The translations under genes were made by a program, and so were the position numbers. A stretch of 64,000 nucleotides of DNA from Crotophaga sulcirostris (Eukaryota; Chordata; Aves; Cuculiformes; Crotophagidae). Below, piece after piece: positions 35,084 to 45,600 of the stretch. Below the pieces are notes generated by a model that did no database searches, was not told the origin of the DNA, and was given only the letters and a program-made list of their open reading frames with translations. The stretch spans positions 520,279 to 584,278 of the forward strand of contig VYZB01000213.1 of NCBI GenBank assembly GCA_013397455.1, in the 5' to 3' direction. Positions within the stretch are counted from its first letter, which is position 1; each line of letters starts with the position of its first letter.

Positions 35084-37345
35084 CTGACAAAATGATTTCT
35101 CCAGTAAAATAAGTAAAACATACTGAGTGATTGGAGAGGTATGAAAGGTGAAAAAGTGCATTTTCTTACTTTTTCTCCTGCTGATAGCAATTTCAGGATC
35201 AAGATTTTTTTTTTATTCTTTTCCTTTATCTGGCAAAGGAAAGTTGCAATTTTTTTTCTCTTTTTTTCTCCACTATAAGAACTTTCCTGCTTGCTAGATA
35301 TCTGTTCCTTTATTATCAGCCAAGGACAGATAACACAAATATGTCACACTCACAGTGTTACTGACACTTATATGGACCAACTGTATATTTGAAGCACAAA
35401 GCAGAGTTCCTTCTGTTAATATGAACAAACATCTATCCCATCCTGAAGTAAAATCATAAGCACTTATAAAGGAGGAGATTAAATTGCTTGTCAATTCTCT
35501 GCCACTTCGGATCAATAGGAAGCATCATGATTCATATAGATATATGTTAAAGAAACCGCTAGACTAGGATCTCTCAGCCAAATTCTCTAACTGAGGAGAA
35601 CTGATAGAAAACTTTTGCTGCCAAAGGATTTTCACAAATAAGAATGCAGCCTTTAATTTCTAAAAAGCCCTTCTGCTGAAAACACCTTTGAATTTACAGG
35701 TATTTTTTATCAGGAAAGTATAAGATGAGGATGGTAAAATATATCTGATTTTAATAAGAATCTCCCAGTAGCTGTGCCAGAAACTTTGTTTGCAAGGTTT
35801 TAGAAAGCTTGAGAACTTAAACATAGTTACTGTTATGATTCTTACTGCTTCCTGTTTAAAGTCAAGACAAGAAGTGGAAATTGCTCAAAAATAGCTTCTT
35901 GGAAGTTGTTTCCATACCAGACTGAGAGTGTTTTTACAATATTTCCAGCCCCATTTTCCATATCAACAAGTTCTCATAAATAGTACTCTAACAGTATGTT
36001 GCTGATTAGAATCACACTAAACTTGTAAACCTTAGATCCACCCACAAATATGAGGTTGGAGTTGATTCTCAAAGTGATACTGCCAAGTTAAAAGCAAATT
36101 ATGAGTATGAGTTCTTATACGTACCAGGGTGGAAGATAAAAATTCTTCAACACAAAGAAAGTTACTCGGTCTTAGTCCTAAACGTACATGGTGATTTGTA
36201 TTTTCTGAGTTCTCAACTTGTTTCTTCTGAATAATGGTATTATGTTTCCAGATAATTATTTTTTAAGATATTTACTTTTCAATTACAAAACTTTGTACGA
36301 TTAACCTTTTTCATAGACCTATAAAACTGAGTGATTTAATTTATACAAATTACCCCTAACATCTGGTGAGATGATATAGGGGAAGGCATATGCAGAGATG
36401 AAGGAAATCTATTGTTCTTCATGGTCAGGTTATATGTTTCTAGCATCACAGTCATCAAGCAGACAATACAGCTCACACACATTCCATTCAAATCTCATTA
36501 CAACTCTAGGAATCAAACAAGACTGACTCAAAGACCTACCCATCCCATAGCATAATTTTTTTTATAGGGACAAAATTTCCACTCTCTGTTTTTAAAGTAT
36601 TGTCCTCTCTGTGAGCCTGTTCAGGACACTGAGGCAAACTTTGTTCATAGTAAATGGTAAAAGAAAAAGAAGTCAAAGGAAATGCAGCACTAACATGGTT
36701 CTAGTGACTACTGTATGTATACAGTGGCAACTAATTTTACTCACGCACCAGCCCTGTGCTAGAGCTCATTGCCTGTGAAGACGCACAATACTTTAACGGA
36801 CCTGACCAAGGTCATCTTTATCACAGTTTTCTCTGTCCTCAAATGCTTTTCTTTCTTTCTCTTTGTTCTTGTTCATTTTCCTGCCTCCCCTACTGCAGGG
36901 AAATGTTTGGAGTTTTGAGTTCCATGGCTGCTGTTTCATTGCATTTGTGGTTAAAACCAAGTCTGGCAGTTATCTTAATATTCAGTCAGCTTGTTTTCTT
37001 TTTCTTCAGAGAGCTTGAGATGGGGAGGGGAACCCCAACAAAACCTAAATGTCTGAAATGAAATCTTTTGGCAGGCTGACTTTATTCAGCATTTGTTTGT
37101 TCAGTTCTGATGCTCAACCAGGCATAATAATCACTAGGGTGACTTTGGAGGATTAAAATCTTAAAACCCAGTGGATTAGTATGTTCAAATCTATATCTTT
37201 CAACTGTCAGACTGAAGAAGGGCTGCTTCAGGAGCAGAAATGTTTTGTAAGTGCTTGCATGCAGAAAGCCCAATTTATCAAAGTACTAAGCAGCTTCCAA
37301 GAATTAACAAATTTGTCTTCCAAGCTGCCTGGAGAAGTGGAGAAG
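35084..37345. other. non-coding stretch, T-rich patches
   Basis: T-rich low-complexity sequence at 35205-35272. A 101-codon plus-strand frame at 36756-37061 and a 118-codon frame starting at 37181 that runs through the SINE fossil are unrecognised. Confidence 0.6.
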
Positions 37346-37432
37346 GATTATCTCCACTTTACAGACGTTTGTGGAAGCAAGGCACAGACAGATCACATTA
37401 CTCGTTTCAGACCACATACAGGGCACTCCAGG
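37346..37432 (-). mobile_element. MIR-like SINE fossil
   Basis: On the plus strand TTATCTCCACTTTACAGACG, TTTGTGGAAGCAAGGCACAG, ACAGATCACATTACTCG and CAGACCACATACAGGGC follow the reverse complement of a MIR-type SINE (ATTATCCCCATTTTACAGAT, GAGGAAACTGAGGCACAG, and onward through the TCACACAGCTAGT block). The order is right and the core words are well kept. A spurious 118-codon frame (37181-37537) crosses it, which argues against that frame being a gene. Confidence 0.66.
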
Positions 37433-38269
37433 CTTCAGGAGCATTTGCTGATTAGGGGCAGGGACAAAAGAAAGTGCCCCCATGAGCTTCTTCATTGCTT
37501 TGGGCCCCTGCCTACTGAAACTTCTGGGAAAGTTTAGGTGAACTCCATAGCCTCTGATACCTCCCAGCAAGGTCTCTCAGTAATGGTATTAATGTTAGCC
37601 ATTAAAAACAACAGAGAAAGACCTTGGCTTGATCCCATTGATGTAAATGAGTCCATTTTATCTGACTAAGGTGAACCAGGCAACACACCCCCAAAGGTTT
37701 TGATTATTAACCTGGCCCTCAAGTTTTCTTAATCTAGATCTGTTAAGAAAAGGAATGCTGTGTAATTGGTGTAGACCAAAGCCTCAGGAAAAATCAAGTC
37801 AGAGGAATCTGTCTCAGGTTTTTTGTGTGTGATATGTGCATCATGCCAATTATTTTAGTGCTGGGAATAAGGGAGCAATGCTGAAGTGCTGATTTAAAAT
37901 ACCTTCGATTCTTCAGTTCTTTCAACTATTCTTATTATTAATGACAGTCAAAATTATCTCCTTCCCACTTTTGAAATATCTGACAGGACTGGCAATAATT
38001 CTGAAAGTGTCTTTGGATTTCAAGAATCTGTTTTGCATACTGTCATAACTTGCTGTTCTTGCAGGTGGTCAAGATTATTCCCTGAAATATTTGGAAGCTT
38101 TGGAATCTTCTTCCAGAGAAGAAGCGTGGAAGGTGTACCAAATATATCTGCTGCAGATAGTTGCAAATTATTTATTTCAAATCTAAAATTTGTAATGGTT
38201 TCCAGGGCATCCTTTTAAAGAAAAATAAATTCAACATCCACCATAAATGAGCTACTACACATTAAGATT
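37433..38269. other. non-coding stretch, nothing recognised
   Basis: No repeat recognised. GATCCCATTGATGTAAATGAG near 37632 weakly resembles one arm of a palindromic element (see rejected list). A 61-codon frame at 38033-38218 is not recognisable. Confidence 0.6.
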
Positions 38270-38325
38270 AAAAAAAAAAGGAAAAAAAAAAGAAAGAAAA
38301 GAAAAGGAAAAATAAAAAAGAAAAC
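38270..38325 (+). repeat. purine tract (A-rich, GAAA)
   Basis: About 56 bases of A with interspersed G and a single T. Low complexity; it lies directly beside the open frame described next. Confidence 0.9.
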
Positions 38326-38340
38326 CTCAGTTTGGATATT

Positions 38341-38601
38341 TCATGAACTTTTGTCACCAGAGACTCCAATGCAGACGGACATATACAGCCCGGCTGATAC
38401 TGCAGCACTTCCTCTCCTGTCTTTCTGTGAGACTGCCAAAAAGGAAACCAAATCATCTGGATTATCTGGAAGCCAAATACCTTGGAAATTCTCTCTGTAT
38501 TTTTCAGTTAATTCTTGCAAACATGCTGGTAGCACCTTGCTGATTTTGTCCTCTATCAAAGATGTCCTGGTAGCATCAGCAGAAGTCACAAATGCTTCAT
38601 T
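38341..38601 (-). CDS. protein-like open frame of unknown identity, doubtful
   Basis: On the minus strand 86 codons are open between an in-frame TGA (38602-38604) and the TGA at 38341-38343. Unlike most open frames here, the inferred peptide is charged and balanced, with helix-like stretches such as SLIEDKISKVLPACLQELTE and, after EKYRENFQG, the words IWLPDNPDDLVSF. There is no in-frame ATG before its C-terminal third; the first possible starts are GTG-type, which eukaryotic nuclear genes rarely use. A good acceptor-like site (CATTACTTGTAG) lies upstream, but all three frames meet a stop soon after it, so a normal internal exon is unlikely. I do not recognise the family. It may be a fragment of a processed pseudogene, part of an exon with a damaged 5' end, or chance. 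Confidence 0.2.
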   Translation of the reverse strand, partial: NEAFVTSADATRTSLIEDKISKVLPACLQELTEKYRENFQGIWLPDNPDDLVSFLAVSQKDRRGSAAVSAGLYMSVCIGVSGDKSS

Positions 38602-38604
38602 TCA

Positions 38605-41600
38605 CTTCCTACAAGTAATGCAAATATAGATAAAAAAATTTCTTCATAATTCAAATCTGAGAAATGAGTCCTACATCAGTTTTCCCCACTCTTTCTGTTC
38701 CTTTTTTTAATTATAACTTCACACGTATGAAGTCTTTTATCTGGGTATGTAGTTTTCCTCGTTAAACAAACTCACACCTATCTTCTGACTATTACAACAG
38801 TAGAGTCAAGCAAAAACCCATGAGCTTTACCGCTAGCACAATGTTCGTCTATTCTCCTTTAGAAACAGCAGTAGTCTCATAAGAGGTATGTAAAGTGATC
38901 TATCTCACATCAGGTAAAACACACCCAGAGAAAAGTATGATCTTAGGAAAGTAAATATATTGGTCCTGTCTTTTGGTAAGCTAATGGCAGGATGAGTGAA
39001 AAACACACTTCCCCATCCACACCTGTCAGAGTGAGAACAACTGTTATGTTTGCTGAGATTGCTTTTAAGGCTCCCTTTAAGAAGTCAAAGCTTAACTGGG
39101 TACACATAGCAGTGTTTAGCCATTTTTCCTTCACATATGCAAGTAAAAGGTATCTCTTAATAGAGAAAAAAATGGGTAATGTGAAAAATTTCTTCTAACA
39201 TTGTGTCAGCCAGTGCCATGGAGAATTCCTAAATGGGTTAAAGATGTCCCCAGCAATGCAGTACTGGATCGTTATTAAGCATTTCCCTTTGCTTTCATTA
39301 ACCTACCTCTCTGCCTTTTCCGTGAAGCTGGTTTTGGAATGTATTTGTAAAGTTTTTTACAGGAGCTGGAGAGACAATGGAGCTATGCAGATCCTCACAT
39401 GCCCAGACTGTCTGCTGTAGGCCTTAAAGGTGCCCTCAATTTCCCTATGTGCATGCAAGCAGTTATCCTGCATGGACAGACTGAATAGTACTTTGTTGAG
39501 CATGTCGAACCCATTGCATTTAAGTACATCCTACTACACTGGCATTCTTTTGGCTGGCTGTGAACCAGCTGGGGAAAGAGAAGGCAGGCAGGTAACAATG
39601 CCCCAGGCCTCTCCACTCTCCATCAGTTGCTGTCCAGATGTAGCCACAATTTTACCCCCAAAATTGCTGATGTCTTTGAGCAGTGCTGGGGAATGAAGTC
39701 TATCTCTCAAAAACAACAGCTAAAACATCAGAGATTCATTTTTCATCTCAATATAAATCTACAAGTACAGAAGGAAGAATAGGAAGAAAGCAAGTTTTCT
39801 CCTCCCCCGTGATGTTCATTCATCACAAAGATGACACCAGAAGGCTAGTCTGATATATATTATATATTATTTTGTGGTACATAGGTCATTTTTTTCAAAT
39901 AGAAAAGAAATCCACACAGTCATTTATTCACATCTGGATATAAGTATTTGGTCTGACTAAAAATCACCTAAGCATCTTTATGCACTTAGGAATGATTCCA
40001 ATGCATACGTAAAGGGATGCTACTTCACTTTGGTATTTTTTCAAAAGATTCTGGAATACCATGCATTTTTTCCCTTAAAGGAGTGAAATCAATTTACCTC
40101 CGAATGTGCCCCCTTGGCGATACTGTACTTTTGCCAATATTAAGAGTATGTGAGCATGTCTGGAACTTACTGGTATGTTTCCTGGACAAACAGAAATATG
40201 TCTGTAAGAAAAATAAATGACTGAAAACAGTTGCTTCCTCTTTGTTCTATTGGAATAGACCAACGCTCCAAATAATTATGCGTAATTAGTATGTATAAAG
40301 AAGTGTCCTCCCTCTCTCCAGATTCTAAATTTGTTTCAAGTTTTCACTGGAAATTGCATATACAATGTTGTTCCATCCACCTGTTGCAACCATATAGCAG
40401 GAGCTGTGAGTAAACAACTATCAACTGAATCACAAAAATTCAAATTTTAAATGAAATGTATTTCCAGGGTGAGATTACAGGGTGAAATGCACAATGTGTC
40501 ACTTAAGCATAAATTTTAAATCATGAGTTTTTATTAGAATCCACAGAAATTACATCAACACACCCAGATCAAAATGCTTTTACTTACATAAGGAAGCAAT
40601 AATATTTTGATACTCACTGAAGGTCTGTTCGGAAATTCATATTTATATTACTATATTTTGGATTGTATCCTACTATATGCTTCAAAGATTCTCCAAAAAA
40701 GTTAAGACTATTGTCTAGGTAGGGTAGAAAAAAAATAGGTACATCTTAATGCAGAGATTTCATGAACTATAATAAAAATAGAGGGCTAAAGGGTAGGGTA
40801 GCATGACACCAAAATATGTTTTCTTTCCCTTATGTTTCTCTGCAGATCTTACCTGTCCCATTATTGTGATTCAGTTTTCCGCAGAAGAGGACAACATGTG
40901 GCAATGTTACTGTCCAGCCACTAAGAACAATGAGAACAATTTCTTTTTCAAAGCACCTAAAATTAAACTGTCAACTATTTCTGATGATCTCAGACCCTCT
41001 GGAGAGATTCTCAGTAGTTTAGCACTCTCCCTAAGGGAAAGATTTCAAAGTGGAACTCAGATCCAAGCTTTTCAGGTCAGACAGGAGTCTGCAGAGGAAG
41101 TTTTGGTCCGGGCATGCTTCTAGGATGATGAATTATTCAATTAATTTCATCACTCTGTCTCCCTTCATTTTTCACCAAATACTGTTATCTATGTATCATG
41201 AGGGATCCCAATTTGCTGCAAACAGAATTGCTTAGCATAATTTGCCATACTATGTAAGGAAACAGATGTCGTAATTGTCTGGGATTAATGAAAGTAAGAG
41301 GAAACGGAGCCCAGCAAGTAGGGACATAGGCTTCCACTGCTGCTGAGCTAAAGTGTTAAAGAATGATAAACAGCAACCAAGAACTGAAGGGACAATTTGG
41401 AAAGATGGATCCCATTTCTGCCAAATTGTCTGAAATTTCAGGTCTTGTGAAGATCTGGGGGAAAAGAAACTCAGTAGAGTAGCATTCATCTGACTACTAC
41501 AGTGCAATGCGTGTTAACAGATCTTTATATATATATGTACATATACATACTATACAACATTTTATTTCAGTCTATGCTTGATGTACTTATAGCTAAATTA

Positions 41601-42289
41601 TGTCTAGGAGCAAAAACACATAGCAAAGCAAAAATTAGCAAATTAGTCATCAGACACTTACAGATCTCTTCCTCAAAATATTTATAACATAGCAAGAGAA
41701 CCTTATTTTCCTCACTCTTATAGGCTGATGTTTGAGGTCAGAGTTGGATACAGTGTCAAGGAAGAAGTGGACGACAGAGGGAAGGTCAGGAATGGTTGTA
41801 CAGAGAACTAAAGCATCTCTCTGCCACATGGCCCAGAGTGCTTTCTGCATCGGGTGGTGTTAACAGGGGCACATAGTCTCTACAGTGTGATATATATATG
41901 GTTAATGGTATATTAAACAAATAGCCTTCTCCTACTTATGTAGACTGTGGCTGATCTGATAATTTTATCCCAAAACTTTGAGTGCAAACCAAGAACCTGA
42001 ACTTGTCTTGTGCTGTTCTCAATTTACTCCTTAGTCTCTGTCTCTCTGACTTGATTTCCTTTTACTGCCTTTTGATGCCTACAACTATAATACTGAAGTT
42101 ACAGAACTGTGATTTTATATGGGAGAACACCTGGGCTGGTTTTCTATTAAGTTCTGTAGCAAAAGAAGTTGTATATGTTATACAGATCTGGATTTCATGA
42201 AGGCAGTCATTCTTTTACCTATATAGCTTGAAAACTGAATTTGTATTAGAAACCACACAAGATGAGGACTAAGTAAAAAAAAAACCCAC
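38605..42289. other. non-coding stretch, AT microsatellite-like patches
   Basis: Small TA-rich patches at 39850-39872 and 41525-41555. A 106-codon plus-strand frame at 40803-41123 and overlapping frames on both strands at 39395-39716 are unrecognised. CAGGGTGA is repeated at 40465-40472 and 40478-40485. Confidence 0.6.
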
Positions 42290-42304
42290 ATATATATATA
42301 TATA
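42290..42304 (+). repeat. short (AT/TA)n run
   Basis: About seven TA units following an A-run and CCCACA. Simple microsatellite seed. Confidence 0.9.
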
Positions 42305-42568
42305 GTCCACTGTTTACATGTAGCAGTCTTGCTGCCATTGTTGTGTAGGCAATGACAGGTGCAGACTGCATGTGTGTCCTGCCCTGTGTCTGTGATTTCA
42401 ACAATAAGAATGGAGCCAAACTTTTAAACTTTTCTGTGTAGGTAAATCCATGCATGGTCAGACAGGTATACAAGTAAAACATAAAAGAGGAGGGTAATGA
42501 GGTGCAAAAACCCAGCATAAGGAAGATTACAGAATATAAAAGGAAACAGAACTAAGAGGTTAAAACCC
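42305..42568. other. non-coding stretch, nothing recognised
   Basis: No repeat or gene recognised. From about 42480 the plus strand becomes purine-rich. Confidence 0.6.
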
Positions 42569-42629
42569 TTGATAAGGAGATCTAGTATTTGATAAGGAGA
42601 TCTACCATTTTGAAATGAAGATCCAGCAT
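42569..42629 (+). repeat. 20-bp tandem repeat, three copies
   Basis: TTGATAAGGAGATCTAGTAT (42569-42588) is followed by TTGATAAGGAGATCTACCAT (42589-42608) and a degenerate third copy ending AAGATCCAGCAT (42609-42629). Copies one and two share their first 16 bases exactly. A small minisatellite-like array inside a purine-rich tract that continues to about 42760. Confidence 0.88.
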
Positions 42630-45571
42630 TGAGGAAAGACTAGGAAAGAAGAGAATAGAGAGAAAGGTGAAAGATGCAAAAAAGAGGCAGACAAAAAGGA
42701 CTGAGAAAATTTTATGAATTTGCATGGCACAGGAGGAAAGGAAGACAGAATTGTTCAGATATCTGACAAAGTAGTTTGGAATACAGGAAACCTGAGTTGA
42801 ATGCAAATTAAACAAGTTGAAAAGGAAATATTGTATGATGTCTAAAAAACTTTCTATGAACTTTTTTTTTCACACACATTTTCACTTATTAATTCAAGAC
42901 AGAACTAGAGGAGATAGCTTGGAAACAGAGTGCAAAAAAGGATTCTCACAGTAATTTCCAGGCAGCTACCAGGAAGGAAAGTCAAGTCTCTGGGAAAGTT
43001 TGTACTTGCAGGAATTCAGTTCTAAGATATGAGGATGTTTATAGACCAGTTTTGAGCTTTCACATGCTTTTCTGAGTCCAATTTGCCAGCTTCTGGAAGG
43101 GCAAGCAATGTGCTTGAGAATAGCAATAGAGAAGAAGACGACTTCACAGAGAGAAAACTGCACAATTGCTGAACAGAGAATACTGGAGGATGGAAAAGAA
43201 AAGAGTAATGAAATATAATTACTCCACTTAAATTTGGTTCTGTTGTGCATGTCGCAACACTGTGTACATATTCCAGCCCTTGCATTAATTACAATTCTTT
43301 GCTTTCACTTGTTGTTTTTCTGAAACAGCTATAAATGAGGTAATAACTGTATCTGGTAAAATAAAGTTGACTGTAAGAGAGGAGTTATAAATTTGAAATC
43401 TGACTGGTCACTAAGCCATGTAAAGCAATAGACGATATAATCTGAAAGATGAACTGAACCCCTTTTGGAAGATCACAGATGGAAAAGGAAGAGTTTGGGG
43501 GATTAAAACTGGATGACCTGAGTACTACGAGGAAAAACGTAGGAAAAATATATGATGTGTGTGAGAGAGTATCCAGCATATTCTCTGTTAAACTGCTGTC
43601 AAATTTTATATTTAGAAAGAGAAGGAATTTCTTTGGATGAATACTTTAAAAATATAACCATATATTACAGATTTAACTGGCAGGCAGCTGATTAACCGCT
43701 ACGACAGTACCTTCCTCCAAAGATAACCTGAGCCAAATAAATGTAACTTTTTCTTTAAAAGCCAAGAAGAAAGTTAATGAGTCTTTCATAGCCTTAAAAG
43801 CATAAATCTTAAGATACCAGGATCAAATTATGTGACTCCTGATTGAGCAAATCTCCCATGTATACACCTCATGATCAATCACAAACCCAATACATGAGCA
43901 TTTTCCACTTAACGATGCAAAAACTGTCTCTGGGCAAGTTTGAACTTTAGGACGTAATGGTAATGGATACATCAACATTCCTCCCAAGAAGGTGTTTTGG
44001 ACAAACTCCAGCTTGGGAGGTTTAACACACTTGCTATTTGATGAACATAATAATCATAAAGTGGCCACCTGTTACATAAAAACATTAATGGTCTGTGTGT
44101 AAGAATAGCCTTGATGGATAAGGAAAAGTTTATCCACATGAACAGGGTTCATTATAAAAACAGATACAGAATAGAGCTTTCCGTATAACAGTCAACTAAA
44201 GAAACAGGTTACAGTGACTCCTTTCTCCTGGTCCAATTGTTTATTGAACGTGGTAATTCCAACACAAGGCTTCACAAAAATAACCAAATCAAGTTATTAC
44301 ATGCTTCCTGAGTCACACTCCTTTCCCATATCAGTCAGCAATTTTTTATCACCATGGTAGAGCTGGCAGAGTTGCACTACGTGCACAAAGTAAAAGCCTT
44401 TTGAAAACTGCCTAAAGTGCATGAGCCCTATTTTTCTGATCTCAAGATGAAAGGCAGCCCCTCATTTCATAGGTGGTGTTATTTCTACTGCTGGCATTCC
44501 ATCAACCACAGGAATGTGTGGCACACAAAGCAAATAACTTACAAGAATATCTAAACACCACCTTCTGCCTCCCCTCATTGTTATGAGAAGGGAATGTATT
44601 ATACACTGCTCTCCTTTGATGAGACAGATTTTGCTCTTCGAGCCAAAAAGCATGCTTTGTACAGAAAATAGAAACAAAAGCACATTTTTAATACAAGCAA
44701 GATTCTGCTTGTTCATGTTGGAAGTTATGGTAAAACAAAAAACTCACATAAGTGGGTGCTAGATCTGTAGAGATGAAGAAGAGGGGCTAAACTGCAGGGC
44801 TGGGGGAGTGGGGCTAGAGCCACCCTGTGAAGCAGTACCCAGAGCACCTGGATGAACCTCTGCCAGGACAGCCCAGGCCTGACACTTCATCTTTTGAAGG
44901 ACTCTCAGCCTTTCCTTACAAGGTTGTTATTCTTCGGCACTGTGCCCTGAAAGATAACTTACGCTCTAGTCTCCCTTCATGAAAGTGTATAAGGAAGATA
45001 ATGAGACAAGGCCTCAGCCCTAGTTTAGCACACACCTGTGTGAAGCTGACTCTGTATCCAACTAGATGATGTGTTTAGCTTGAAGCATCCCTGTGACATG
45101 CATTACACAATCTCCACTTGAGCCAACTTGAATACTTGGCTTAAGACAAGCACCCCACATAGAAATACTGCTTTCTTACACTCATACTGGGCAGAAAGAA
45201 AAATGGAAATATGACCAGAACCTTTTGCATATTTACTTTCAGAGGGAGGGATGGAAAACCATTATCATCCAAGCACTGTCTGTATATTACCTTCAGGCAG
45301 TAACATCCTCTTTCCAGGAAAGCTTGATACATTATCAAGATCTTTCCTTCACATCCCATTGAGATATACTTTATTTAGCAGATGTTAGCTGGTGTTTAAG
45401 AAGGTTAGCAAAAGAGCAGATTTGAAGATGAGAAAAACCTTTCCAACACTTGAGTACATGAGCAAAGCTATGTCAGCTACCATTATTCTATACATTATGC
45501 AATGCTAAAAGGCATAATGATATAAAGCAAAAAAAAGCCTGTCTCTATAATCAGCTTTGATATTTATGGGG
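42630..45571. other. non-coding stretch with purine strand bias
   Basis: 42605-42770, 43100-43220 and 43365-43570 are strongly purine-rich on the plus strand, which leaves minus-strand frames open (42582-42815, 42966-43285, 43385-43579) with no recognisable products. Unrecognised frames also at 44462-44716 and 45141-45359, minus strand. Confidence 0.6.
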
Positions 45572-45600
45572 CCTGACTTTACCAAGACTCAAAAGTCAGG
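45572..45600. repeat. perfect 9-bp hairpin
   Basis: CCTGACTTT (45572-45580) and AAAGTCAGG (45592-45600) are exact reverse complements separated by 11 bases. Could be a remnant of a palindromic element or chance. Confidence 0.8.

Noticed and set aside
36045..36085. GGTTGGAGTTGATTCTCAAAG resembling a CR1 3' end
   Set aside because: Only about 20 bases match and no flanking CR1 wording or tail follows.
37181..37537. 118-codon plus-strand frame
   Set aside because: It runs through an antisense MIR-like fossil and has no recognisable content.
37630..37675. GATCCCATTGATGTAAATGAG resembling one arm of a palindromic element
   Set aside because: No matching opposite arm is present.
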